64,000 bases of DNA, taken from the NCBI GenBank assembly GCA_003170415.1, contig PMZJ01000030.1, positions 90,751-154,750 of the forward strand, read 5' to 3'. This DNA comes from Phycisphaerales bacterium (GTDB taxonomy: Bacteria > Planctomycetota > Phycisphaerae > Sedimentisphaerales > Anaerobacaceae). The first letter of the stretch is position 1; each line of letters starts with the position of its first letter. The notes beneath the pieces were generated by a model. The model was not told the origin of the DNA, made no database searches, and saw only the letters and a list, made by a program, of their open reading frames with translations. Shown here one piece after another: positions 26,401-33,025 of this stretch. A program made the position numbers and the translations under genes.

Positions 26401-26498
26401 GGGTCTATACCCGTATAAACCGATTTTGCCTGAGCTGTTGTAAAGATGCTCGCGATAATGATAACAAGAGACAGAATGAGGGGATGTGGGTGTGACAT
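23445..26498 (-). CDS. Large secreted surface protein: IgGFc-binding-like, DUF11, beta-helix, dockerin-like end
   Basis: 1017 residues from the ATG at 26498, which has AAAAGGAGAAAAA upstream. N-terminal signal peptide ends near TTAQAKS. Residues ~30-430 match the IgGFc-binding N-terminal fold (FYTYAPALGGHCEFIVFAYE, KHWANSGLSAKYLHI). About 435-550 is a DUF11-type domain (LALEIVDDVNDGDCVLPGRE). From about 555 the signature IYVDCNRVGGKNNGMSWQDA opens a right-handed beta-helix made of repeated N-N-x-x-G-I strands. The end has two dockerin-like EF-hand loops (DFDRNKIVNFIDYA and DLDNDVDIDDLSQF). The pattern is characteristic of Phycisphaerae exported proteins. Binding partner unknown; surface attachment is inferred. 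Confidence 0.85.
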   Translation of the reverse strand: MSHPHPLILSLVIIIASIFTTAQAKSVYTGIDPDSYGIRTGNLQYANITKQDVGVIYSAKSLETSTMLTYSSYIFTTEDIVLFSYEDGTRLEVYDSGGNPVAVAPNILNKGEHVYLNTSMGVYFVAGSNKFAVLTGDATTAGTSGYYAMDANGRGASREFYTYAPALGGHCEFIVFAYENGTNITIQQEITNGIYADIASFTLDKGKHWANSGLSAKYLHIIADKPISALTCYDQSYFVPSANGLWNGTEFYTYLSDIEGWSEDLTVISYDGNTFASIKDSNTQELIWEGTLDSGQAHVQSYPDGANKYFTITSSKPVTVSAQPWVAMTSNYYQGTFVPDKLGTGVGIDIIGTTLNGGYLYILAHMDNTQVDVYNSTTGALQAHYVLNMGQFVNANPGNGLWRIKSDKEISAYSGFGYTAQASFVPLIFNEATYLALEIVDDVNDGDCVLPGREINYTITYDSNGIGDSNVILIDYLPVEVDYNSSSPEGDYDPTARTVTWNIGTVPPEGNGTFLLKVDVNNFAEPCTVFTNASRIAGDTMCCSAKVNTSVCAWNPEVIYVDCNRVGGKNNGMSWQDAYTDLQKALDRASIGDGSQIWVAKGIYNPSIQDPCILNGLLTFKLINGIPLYGHFAGNETSIIQRDFNDANNETTLKKGTGYVYRVITASGLSQNNILDGFTITGANNDAGIKIANAYLKILNCLITNNSAYGINAINSAFTVIDCNIQNSSVGINTDFGNNGTLPETRIVNSIIRNNNTYDGIYLYRANSLITVQNCSIYNNYRGISVWASSLPSTITGCKIFSNNPVGIMTSNSSSGDIILDNWIYCNGGYGILLSSYPGATIIRNNTIVSNNSYGIYLLSGTTAPVINNCIVWGHNDDLYSCSATYSCIKNNDSGTGNIHTDPCFVNVDANDFHLRPESLCIDAGDPCFMDFNETDIDGECRIMFGKSAIRADIGADELDWPKADFDRNKIVNFIDYAIWAPAWKTTDPNKSLDLDNDVDIDDLSQFCDDWLWQAPW

Positions 26499-26511
26499 TT
26501 TTTCTCCTTTT

Positions 26512-26905
26512 TTGCCACTAAGGCACAAAGACACAAAGATATTTCCTTTTGTGCTTTTTTGTGGTTAACGCTGGTTTTTATTTGATTATTTTTAGTTACC
26601 TCCGTGTTCCTCTGCTAGCTTCTGGCGTAAACCACAAGATAAAGGCGTTTGTCAGACGTAAAAGTTGACGATAAAAAAAGCAAAAATCACAATATTTTTT
26701 CACCACGAAGCACACGAAGGTCACGAAGTTAACCTTGATATTTTCCGAAGCGGGCCCGTCGCTTTGCTCCGTGTCTTAAAATAAAACTGCCGCGAGGCCC
26801 TTCTATCCCGCGGCAGTAAAAATCCTTTTTCGCCACAAAGTCACCAAGACACTAATTTTTACTTATAATAAAAAAACTTTGTGCCTTTGTGCCTTAGTGG
26901 CAAAT
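26512..26905. repeat. Repeat-rich intergenic region
   Basis: 374 nt without a gene. It holds several degenerate units (CACTAAGGCACAAAGACACA at 26515-26534, CACGAAGCACACGAAGGTCA at 26704-26723, CACAAAGTCACCAAGACACT at 26834-26853) and one intrinsic terminator. No ORF with a ribosome-binding site is visible. Confidence 0.6.
26779..26817 (-). terminator. Intrinsic terminator downstream of the prepilin gene
   Basis: ACTGCCGCG (26786-26794) pairs with CGCGGCAGT (26809-26817), a perfect 9-bp stem. On the minus strand the stem is followed by TTTTATTTT, a good U-tract. It lies about 95 nt beyond the prepilin stop at 26909. Confidence 0.8.
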
Positions 26906-26908
26906 GCC

Positions 26909-27892
26909 TTACCTGGCGAAGTTGTACACGTCGTCCTGCGTCCCGTATAAACCATCCCAGCCGGCGGACACGAGGATATAACCATCTTCATTATGCGGCC
27001 GTGGAGTCGATGTAACCTTATCATTGGTAATAGCATTAAGGAACAACCGTGGTCCTGGGGGATCTGGTTTATACATTGGGTGTTCGGTTGTATGTGCACC
27101 TTCCCATGGGCAGCCAAGAGCAGTAATCGCGTAGTTATCATCAAAGTTGTAAATATTGGTGTTGGTGCTTCCTGGAGACAGCGAGGTAAGGGTGGCATCA
27201 TGGGCAATTTTAGACGAGTCGGCCTTGTAATAAAGCACAGGCATACCTACTTTTTGACCTCCTCTCGCAGGGCATCTTGTCCCTTTTATATCGGCTTTTT
27301 GAAAAACGTCGCCAATAACTGCGTTGGGAGTAGGGTTCCCATTACTCATAGTACCAGTATTGAAAGTCCCCGTTGGGGTGTAGTAACTTACACCAGCAGT
27401 AATGTCCCATGTGTAGATATCCTGAAGGCGGTAGGGCTTGACACTATCAGATTCGACGTATTTAGTTCTATCACGCAAACTTGCAACCAGACATGGGTCG
27501 GGATTGGAACCGGTATATTTGGTCGGGTCTGTTATGTAACAAAGGTCAAAAAGATAAGTGTTTGGTTGTTGTGCCTGGAAATTTGACGCGGAACTATTAC
27601 CCATTCCATCCTGGCCTAACAAGGCCTCGCAAAGTTTCATTGCGCCGCAGTAACCATTAGGTGTTGTGGCGGTATCGATGGCACCTGAGTCGGGGTAGGT
27701 TTCCTGATGGTCATTGCGATATAGTTCGAGTCCTTTGCTGATTTCGTGGAACTGGCCCTGCTGGACTACGACCTTGGCGTATCTGCGGGTTCTTGCTAAC
27801 CCCGGCACAAGGACGCTCATCAGGATAATGATAATGCTCATTACCGTGAGCAGTTCGATGATTGTAAACCCTTTTGCTTTTGTAGAGGTCAT
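26909..27892 (-). CDS. Type II secretion pseudopilin-like protein
   Basis: 327 residues from the ATG at 27892, which has AAGGAG 7 nt upstream. The N-terminus has the prepilin signal GFTIIELLTVMSIIIILMSV with Glu+5 and a hydrophobic assembly helix, then ARTRRYAKVVVQQGQFHEIS and a globular C-terminal domain with KGLELYRNDHQETYPDSG as in GspG-type proteins. The C-terminal NEDGYILVSAGWDGLYGTQD has the calcium-loop look of major pseudopilins. It differs from the DUF1559-like gene at 16501 in length and ending. Probable part of a secretion or pilus system. Confidence 0.88.
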   Translation of the reverse strand: MTSTKAKGFTIIELLTVMSIIIILMSVLVPGLARTRRYAKVVVQQGQFHEISKGLELYRNDHQETYPDSGAIDTATTPNGYCGAMKLCEALLGQDGMGNSSASNFQAQQPNTYLFDLCYITDPTKYTGSNPDPCLVASLRDRTKYVESDSVKPYRLQDIYTWDITAGVSYYTPTGTFNTGTMSNGNPTPNAVIGDVFQKADIKGTRCPARGGQKVGMPVLYYKADSSKIAHDATLTSLSPGSTNTNIYNFDDNYAITALGCPWEGAHTTEHPMYKPDPPGPRLFLNAITNDKVTSTPRPHNEDGYILVSAGWDGLYGTQDDVYNFAR

Positions 27893-28137
27893 TTTGGTTC
27901 TCCTTAACAGCTTAAATATCATAACAATTGTGCGCGGAAACGAGACCCCCGCACTCTACGGTCAGTATACTTTATGGGACGCACTCTGTCAATCGTTTTT
28001 GTTGTTAATTTAGGTGGATTCGACCCTCCCCGCCTGCGGCGGGTAAACGTCGCACTTCGTGCTATGGAGGGCAGGATGGTCGCCGGAATCTTGCCGAAAC
28101 TTGTCTCGCCATTTGTTATAATGAGGGGAAATTGGCC

Positions 28138-28179
28138 ATGAACAAAAGCAATAAGATATTCGGGATTGTAAGTAAATGA
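28138..28179 (+). CDS. 13-codon leader peptide upstream of rpoN
   Basis: ATG at 28138 follows GAGGGGAA at 28123-28130 and ends in a TGA (28177-28179) that overlaps the rpoN ATG. rpoN itself lacks a Shine-Dalgarno, so ribosomes may reach it by re-initiation. A perfect -10 box TATAAT at 28117-28122 with no clear -35 lies just upstream, so the mRNA may begin close to the leader. Confidence 0.45.
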   Translation: MNKSNKIFGIVSK

Positions 28180-29627
28180 AGCTGGAAATGCGAGGACAGA
28201 TGCGGTTAGAGCAGCAAATGAAGCTGGCTCCGCATATGATTCAGTCGATGGAGATACTCCAGCTTCCCCTGCTTGCGCTTCAGGAAAGGATAGAGCAGGA
28301 GTTGAACAGCAATCCCGTTCTGGAGGCGGATGAAACGCCCGAGCAGGAGGAGGCGACCGCAGAGGCGACAGCGGAAACGACAGAGCAGGTCGAGCCCAAG
28401 AGCCAGACGGCAGAGGACGATAAGGGCGATGACCGGATGGATGAAGAGGTGCGGGATTATATCGAGCATCGCGACGATTATGCGAGGCCCCGGTCGGACG
28501 AGCCGGACCCGAAACTGGCCGCGATTAATAACACCGCCGCACTGCCGCAGTCGCTGCACGATTACCTCGATGACCAGTGGCGAATGGTCGAAGCGGATGA
28601 GCCGGTGAAAAAAGCGGGCAGTATGATTATCGACTACATCGACGACAAGGGGTATCTGTCGGTTCGATTAGAGCAGTTGCACAGCAAGGACCGGACCGAT
28701 TTTACGCTTGAGGATTTGCAGAAGGCGATTGTGCTGATTCAGCAGTTAGACCCGCCCGGCGTCGGCGCACGCGACGTCAGGGAATGCCTGCTGATTCAAA
28801 TTGGGCAAAGCAGTGAGGATGTTAGCTTTGAGACGGCTCTTGTTACCAATCACTTAGAGGAGATGCTCGAAAACCGGTTGCCTGATATCGCGAAAAAGAT
28901 GAATTGCACTATGGAGGACATTAACCACGCGATTGAACGGCTGAGCAAATTCGACACATCGCCCGGGCTGCAAATCGGCAGAAACCACAATCACCCGATT
29001 ACCGCTGACGTCATCGTGGAGTACTTTGAGGAAACGGATGATTATACAGTTCGGCTGGCGGAGGATGGTCTGCCCCGGCTGCGGATAAGCGATGACTATG
29101 TCAAAATGGCCTCCGGCAATAAGGTCGGCGACAAGGCAAAGGAATTTCTGCAAAACAATATCCGCTCGGCACAATGGATAATCGACGCGATACAGCAGCG
29201 CAAAAACACGCTGCTCAAGGTGACCCGTTCGATTGTCAATCGGCAAAGAGAATTTTTTGAGAGGGGCCAGCTTTACCTCAGGCCGTTGCCGATGGCGAAG
29301 GTTGCCGAGGACGTGGGCGTTCATATCGCCACCGTTTCGCGAGCCGTCGCCGGCAAATATGTGCAGTGTTCCTGGGGCATTTTGCCTTTGAGGAAGTTTT
29401 TCAGCGGCGGCATCGAGGATACGCAGGGTAACGAGAAAAGCTGGGAGGCAATCAGGGGCAAATTGCAGGAAATAATCGACGCGGAAGACAAATCGAAGCC
29501 CCTCAGCGACGACCAGATTAAAGCCAAACTTACTGAAGCAGGCATCACGGGCCTTGCCCGAAGAACAATCGCCAAATACCGGGGCCTGCTCAAAATTCCC
29601 CCCGCCCGACTTCGTAAAAAATACTGA
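28176..29627 (+). CDS. rpoN: RNA polymerase sigma-54 factor
   Basis: 483 residues. Region I, Gln-rich: QQMKLAPHMIQSMEILQLPL. An acidic linker (about 50-110) precedes the core-binding domain (ALPQSLHDYLDDQW, FDTSPGLQIGRN) and the DNA-binding domain with MAKVAEDVGVHIATVSRAVAGKY. The RpoN box is ARRTIAKYR (461-469), the conserved -24 reader. It needs AAA+ enhancer-binding activators, none of which is in this window. The ATG is taken at 28176, overlapping the leader stop; the in-frame ATG at 28188 is an alternative. Confidence 0.97.
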   Translation: MKLEMRGQMRLEQQMKLAPHMIQSMEILQLPLLALQERIEQELNSNPVLEADETPEQEEATAEATAETTEQVEPKSQTAEDDKGDDRMDEEVRDYIEHRDDYARPRSDEPDPKLAAINNTAALPQSLHDYLDDQWRMVEADEPVKKAGSMIIDYIDDKGYLSVRLEQLHSKDRTDFTLEDLQKAIVLIQQLDPPGVGARDVRECLLIQIGQSSEDVSFETALVTNHLEEMLENRLPDIAKKMNCTMEDINHAIERLSKFDTSPGLQIGRNHNHPITADVIVEYFEETDDYTVRLAEDGLPRLRISDDYVKMASGNKVGDKAKEFLQNNIRSAQWIIDAIQQRKNTLLKVTRSIVNRQREFFERGQLYLRPLPMAKVAEDVGVHIATVSRAVAGKYVQCSWGILPLRKFFSGGIEDTQGNEKSWEAIRGKLQEIIDAEDKSKPLSDDQIKAKLTEAGITGLARRTIAKYRGLLKIPPARLRKKY

Positions 29628-29660
29628 AAAATAGCTGTTGACCGGGCAAACATATTTGAT

Positions 29661-29686
29661 ACTATGTGAGTATATAATCACATAGT
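29661..29686 (+). promoter_or_regulatory. Palindromic operator of the ArsR-type regulator
   Basis: ACTATGTGA, 8 nt, TCACATAGT: perfect 9-bp arms at 29661-29669 and 29678-29686, 15 nt before the regulator start. A TTGACC at 29638-29643 and TACTAT or TATAAT (29673-29678) overlap it, so the site would cover the promoter. This is the layout expected for an autoregulated SmtB/ArsR repressor. Confidence 0.8.
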
Positions 29687-29700
29687 AACATTTATGGGAA

Positions 29701-30036
29701 ATGAATATGCCTGATTCTAAAAAACGACTGTTGTTTCAAAAACAGGCCCAGGTTGCGCAGGCAATCGGCCATCCGCTGCGTTTGGCGATTATCGACTTTC
29801 TGAAAGACGGGCCGCAGTGCGTCTGTGATATCGCCGAGTATATCGGCTCAGAGCGCTCTAATGTCTCGCGGCACTTGTCGCTTATGGTCTCCGCGGGAAT
29901 CCTCGGACATCACAAAAAAGGGCTGCAAGTTATCTACGAGCTGAAATGCCCCTGTATTCTCGATTTCTTCTCTTGTATGTCGGGCGTGCTGAAACAACGG
30001 GTCAAGGATGACAAAGAGATATTGAAAGTTCTTTGA
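29701..30036 (+). CDS. arsR: ArsR/SmtB family metalloregulator
   Basis: 111 residues with the winged-helix order of the family: AIGHPLRLAIIDFLKDGPQCVC, helix DIAEYIGSERSNVSRHLSLM, wing HHKKGLQVIYEL. Cysteines suited to a thiol metal or As(III) site are Cys40 and Cys42 (in PQCVC), and Cys83, Cys85 and Cys92. It would repress the downstream cluster until arsenite or a thiophilic metal binds. The start ATGAATATG follows GGGA, and the palindromic operator is directly upstream. Symbol is by family; the ligand is inferred from the ACR3 gene in the cluster. Confidence 0.88.
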   Translation: MNMPDSKKRLLFQKQAQVAQAIGHPLRLAIIDFLKDGPQCVCDIAEYIGSERSNVSRHLSLMVSAGILGHHKKGLQVIYELKCPCILDFFSCMSGVLKQRVKDDKEILKVL

Positions 30037-30046
30037 GGCACAGGCA

Positions 30047-31063
30047 ATGAGGATTCTGAAATGGACATTGCTTCTGATGGCTGCGGTGCTGCTGTGGGGG
30101 CTGATTTATTGGAATCTGGCGGCTTTCGGGCGATGGTTTACATATTCGCTGCTGAATATGCCACAGGGCGGGCATTTGAGCTCGGCAGTTGAGTTTTTTG
30201 TTTTCGAGACGCCCAAAGTTTTAATGCTGCTTGTGCTTGTTGTTTTCGGGGTAGGAATTATTCGCTCGTTTTTCACGCCTGAAAGAACCAGAAAGATTCT
30301 CAGCGGCAAAAGCGAAACAGTGGGGAATATTTTGGCTGCGCTTTTGGGCGTGGTTACGCCTTTTTGTTCGTGCTCGGCGGTGCCTTTGTTCGTGGGTTTT
30401 GTAACGGCCGGCGTGCCGCTTGGCGTGACGTTTTCATTTTTGATTTCAGCCCCGATGGTAAACGAGATTGCGTTAGTAATGCTTTTCGGGATGTTCGGCT
30501 GGAAGGTCGCGGGACTTTATATGGGGGTTGGTTTGTTAATCGCCATAGTCTCCGGCTGGATTCTCGGCAGGTTACATATGGAAAAGCACATAGAGCCATG
30601 GGTTTTCGATGCCCGGATGGGCGAGGCGGTTCAGGAGGACGCGATAAACTGGGAGGGCAGGATTCGCTATGGCTTAGACGCGGTCAGGGACATTGTTTCA
30701 AAGGTTTGGATTTATGTAATTTTAGGGATAGCGGTTGGCGCGGGGATTCACGGTTATGTGCCGCAGGATTTTCTTGCGTCGTTTATGGGTAAAGGGGCGT
30801 GGTGGTCTGTGCCTGCCGCGGTGCTGCTTGGCGTTCCGATGTATTCGAATGCCGCGGGGATAATACCGATTGTGAAGGCGCTTTTAGAGAAGGGGGCCGC
30901 GCTGGGAACGGTTCTCGCGTTTATGATGGCGGTGATAGGGCTGTCGCTGCCGGAGGCGATTATCCTGCGGAACATATTGAAGCCGAAACTTGTTTTTACG
31001 TTTTTCGGCATCGTCGCCGCGGGGATTATAATTATCGGTTATCTTTTTAATATCTTGCTGTAG
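30047..31063 (+). CDS. YraQ/DUF318 family permease
   Basis: 338 residues with about eight transmembrane segments. The conserved motif VTPFCSCSAVPLFVGF (cysteine pair in the loop) and SAPMVNEIALVML are the family signatures; a second copy-like half has VPAAVLLGVPMYSNAAGIIPIV. Members include the ArsP-type exporters of trivalent organoarsenicals. It begins 10 nt after the regulator and precedes a thioredoxin-like gene. Export of an arsenic or thiol-bound species is inferred. Confidence 0.86.
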   Translation: MRILKWTLLLMAAVLLWGLIYWNLAAFGRWFTYSLLNMPQGGHLSSAVEFFVFETPKVLMLLVLVVFGVGIIRSFFTPERTRKILSGKSETVGNILAALLGVVTPFCSCSAVPLFVGFVTAGVPLGVTFSFLISAPMVNEIALVMLFGMFGWKVAGLYMGVGLLIAIVSGWILGRLHMEKHIEPWVFDARMGEAVQEDAINWEGRIRYGLDAVRDIVSKVWIYVILGIAVGAGIHGYVPQDFLASFMGKGAWWSVPAAVLLGVPMYSNAAGIIPIVKALLEKGAALGTVLAFMMAVIGLSLPEAIILRNILKPKLVFTFFGIVAAGIIIIGYLFNILL

Positions 31064-31074
31064 GGACTTGAAGA

Positions 31075-31311
31075 ATGAGAAAAATACAGATTCTCGGCTC
31101 CGGCTGTTCAAAGTGCAAGGCGTTGGCGCAAAATGCCGATACGGCCGCAAAGGAGCTTGGTTTGGAATATACACTGGAGAAGGTGACGGACATAAAGGAG
31201 ATTATGAAGTTCGGAGTTATGGCTACGCCCGCGCTTGTAATAGACGGACAGGTCAAAACGGCGGGCAAACTGCTGAACATGCAGGAGATTAAGGGGATGC
31301 TGAAACTATGA
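31075..31311 (+). CDS. Small thioredoxin-like redox protein (ArsE-like)
   Basis: 78 residues of a minimal thioredoxin fold: MRKIQILGSGCSKC places the redox pair Cys11-Cys14, and VMATPALVIDG carries the cis-proline. It matches the 'redox-active disulfide protein 2' family that accompanies YraQ permeases. Its TGA overlaps the ATG of a short ORF (31308), so translation continues downstream. The likely role is thiol exchange with the permease or with arsenic-thiol adducts. Confidence 0.85.
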   Translation: MRKIQILGSGCSKCKALAQNADTAAKELGLEYTLEKVTDIKEIMKFGVMATPALVIDGQVKTAGKLLNMQEIKGMLKL

Positions 31312-31397
31312 ATAAGGCCGCAAAGTTGTTGCCAAAGGCAGGGAAATGATTGTCGGATGAGGTAAAGCGGTTTCTGAATGAGCAGTATGCAAATTAA
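31308..31397 (+). other. Short coupled ORF interrupted by an in-frame TGA
   Basis: From ATG 31308, which overlaps the previous stop (ATGA), the frame reads 13 codons (MNKAAKLLPKAGK), then TGA at 31347-31349, then 15 sense codons (LSDEVKRFLNEQYAN) to TAA at 31395-31397. The continuation has ordinary amphipathic character. Two readings are possible: recent nonsense change, or a selenocysteine codon. A downstream hairpin is not obvious, so selenocysteine is the weaker idea. Confidence 0.35.
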
Positions 31398-31995
31398 AAT
31401 TTTAATGTTGTGCCCTTGTAGCGGCGATGGCCCCTCTAATCCGTTGGTGCTGCTTGCGATGTTTGCGGGGACATGGCTTTTGTTTAACTGGATAAAGGCG
31501 TTAACGAAATCTAAAGGAGCTTCGTTTATGAATAAGGCAATTAAAATTGTAATTGTTGTCGCTCTGGTTGCGCTTGTGGGCATAGTTTTCGCCTTAAAAC
31601 AAAAAAATAAAGGTGCGGTTTGTGAACCTGTTGCAGCGGCAAGTTCAAATCCGGCAACGGCTACGGACAGCAAGCCACAAAATCTTGAAAATACTACAAT
31701 TGCCAAGCTGCCCCGGCTTCTGGACCTCGGGGCGGATAAATGTATCCCCTGCAAAATGATGGCGCCGATACTCGAAGAGCTTAAAACCACATATAATGGC
31801 AAACTCCAGGTGGATTTTATCGATGTCTGGAAAAATCCGGGTGAGGCAAATAAATATAAAATAAGCGTAATCCCGACGCAGATATTTTATGATTCATCCG
31901 GCAAAGAGCTGTTTCGCCACGAGGGTTTTTTCCCGAAGGAAGATATTATCGCAAAGTGGAAAGAATTCGGAGTTGACCTGGGCGGAACAAAATGA
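31378..31995 (+). CDS. Membrane-anchored thioredoxin-domain protein
   Basis: Open frame of 205 residues. A N-terminal part (LMLCPCSGDGPSNP, then a helix LVLLAMFAGTWLLFNW) precedes a second hydrophobic helix at about 54-74 and a thioredoxin domain with CIPC at 122-125, FIDVWKNPGEANKYKISVIP (cis-Pro) and DIIAKWKEFGV. The ATG at 31528 has AAAGGAG 8 nt upstream and would give 155 residues with one membrane anchor; that start may be the main one. If the first half is translated, it adds a second span. The thioredoxin domain would face the outside. Confidence 0.78.
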   Translation: MSSMQIKILMLCPCSGDGPSNPLVLLAMFAGTWLLFNWIKALTKSKGASFMNKAIKIVIVVALVALVGIVFALKQKNKGAVCEPVAAASSNPATATDSKPQNLENTTIAKLPRLLDLGADKCIPCKMMAPILEELKTTYNGKLQVDFIDVWKNPGEANKYKISVIPTQIFYDSSGKELFRHEGFFPKEDIIAKWKEFGVDLGGTK

Positions 31996-32038
31996 AACAT
32001 CCGCTTTTTACAATCTTAAGTTTAAAGTGGGAGTAGAA

Positions 32039-32086
32039 ATGAAGCAATATTATAAAACCAGGATTAAAATTTTGATGGGAAAGTAA
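32039..32086 (+). CDS. 15-codon leader ORF
   Basis: MKQYYKTRIKILMGK behind GGGAG at 32029-32033. It ends at TAA, 6 nt before the methyltransferase ATG. The N-terminus looks like the beginning of a small regulator, so it may be a remnant, or a leader peptide for the following gene. Confidence 0.3.
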   Translation: MKQYYKTRIKILMGK

Positions 32087-32092
32087 ATTGTT

Positions 32093-32671
32093 ATGAAGAT
32101 TCGAGAAAGTGGAATGCCGGAGCGTGAGATGTGGGAAAGGTTCTTCGATCCCGTAAAGATATTGACTATGCTTGGCATAAATAGTCAAACGGGTGATGTG
32201 GCGGAGTTCGGTTGCGGCTACGGCACATTTACGATTCCGGCTGCTAAAATTATTAAAGGGAAAATATATGCGATGGATATCGAACCGGAGATGATTCGAA
32301 TTACCAGAGAAGAAGCTAAGAAAAACGGGCTGAGTAATGTGCAAACGGTATTGCTTGATTTTATAACAGAAGGCTCCGGTCTTAAGGATGGAAGTGTGGA
32401 TTATGCAATGCTTTTTAATATTCTACATCTTGAAAAACCAATGGTTCTTATTAATGAAGCAAGACGAATCTTGAAAGCAGGAGGTAAACTCGGAATTATT
32501 CATTGGAATTATGACCCAGCAACACCGCGAGGTCCTTCAATAAATATCCGTCCCAAACCAGAGGATTGCATCAAATGGGCCGAGGAAGCCGGGTTCCGCA
32601 ATCCAATCCGGTATGACTTAAAACCGTATCATTATGGAATTGTTTTGGAAAAAAAGGAGTCGGCAAAATGA
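32093..32671 (+). CDS. Class I SAM-dependent methyltransferase
   Basis: 192 residues. Motif I is VAEFGCGYGTFT (residues 36-47), followed by the acidic YAMDIEPEMI, GSVDYAMLFNILH (motif IV) and ILKAGGKLGIIHWNY (motif VI), the UbiE-like pattern. The cysteines needed by the arsenite methyltransferase ArsM are not present in the expected places, so ArsM activity is not supported. The stop overlaps the start of the DsrE-like gene by 4 nt (ATGA). The substrate is unknown; a thiol or metalloid conjugate is possible from context. Confidence 0.82.
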   Translation: MKIRESGMPEREMWERFFDPVKILTMLGINSQTGDVAEFGCGYGTFTIPAAKIIKGKIYAMDIEPEMIRITREEAKKNGLSNVQTVLLDFITEGSGLKDGSVDYAMLFNILHLEKPMVLINEARRILKAGGKLGIIHWNYDPATPRGPSINIRPKPEDCIKWAEEAGFRNPIRYDLKPYHYGIVLEKKESAK

Positions 32672-32988
32672 AAATCGGAGTGATTATCTCGACCAACGAT
32701 GTGGAAACATGCTGGAATGCCCTGCGGTATGCAAATTTCTGTCTCGGGCAGAAAGAGGAAGTTAAGGTTTTTTTTATGGGCAAAGGGGTTGAGTATCAGG
32801 CCATAAGCGCCGATAAATTCAATACCGTTGAACAGGCCGATAAATTTCTCAAAACCGGCGGCAAGGTATATGCCTGCGGAACGTGCATTAAAACTCGCGG
32901 TCAGGAAGGCACAGAGGCGTGTCCTATTAACACAATGAAGGATATGTATGATATTGTAAAAGACAGCGATAAGGTTGTTACTTTTTAA
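32668..32988 (+). CDS. DsrE/DsrF-like sulfur-relay protein
   Basis: 106 residues with the Rossmann-like DsrE fold: MKIGVIISTNDVETCWNALR at the N-terminus, VKVFFMGKGVEYQA, then KVYACGTCIKTRG with Cys70 and Cys73, and Cys85 nearby. DsrE-family proteins carry persulfide sulfur on cysteine. It is coupled to the methyltransferase and precedes a HlyD-type gene by 37 nt, so it may supply or remove sulfur from an exported thio-compound. Confidence 0.82.
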   Translation: MKIGVIISTNDVETCWNALRYANFCLGQKEEVKVFFMGKGVEYQAISADKFNTVEQADKFLKTGGKVYACGTCIKTRGQEGTEACPINTMKDMYDIVKDSDKVVTF

Positions 32989-33025
32989 TAAGTTTCTCCA
33001 GTTATGTAAGTAGGATGGGAAGGTA

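Noticed and set aside
28854..29681. 275-codon minus-strand ORF opposite rpoN
   Set aside because: The rpoN reading has region I and the RpoN box; the opposite frame is a composition artefact.
32093..32671. Naming the methyltransferase ArsM
   Set aside because: The conserved arsenic-binding cysteines of ArsM are not in the expected positions; only a generic SAM methyltransferase is supported.
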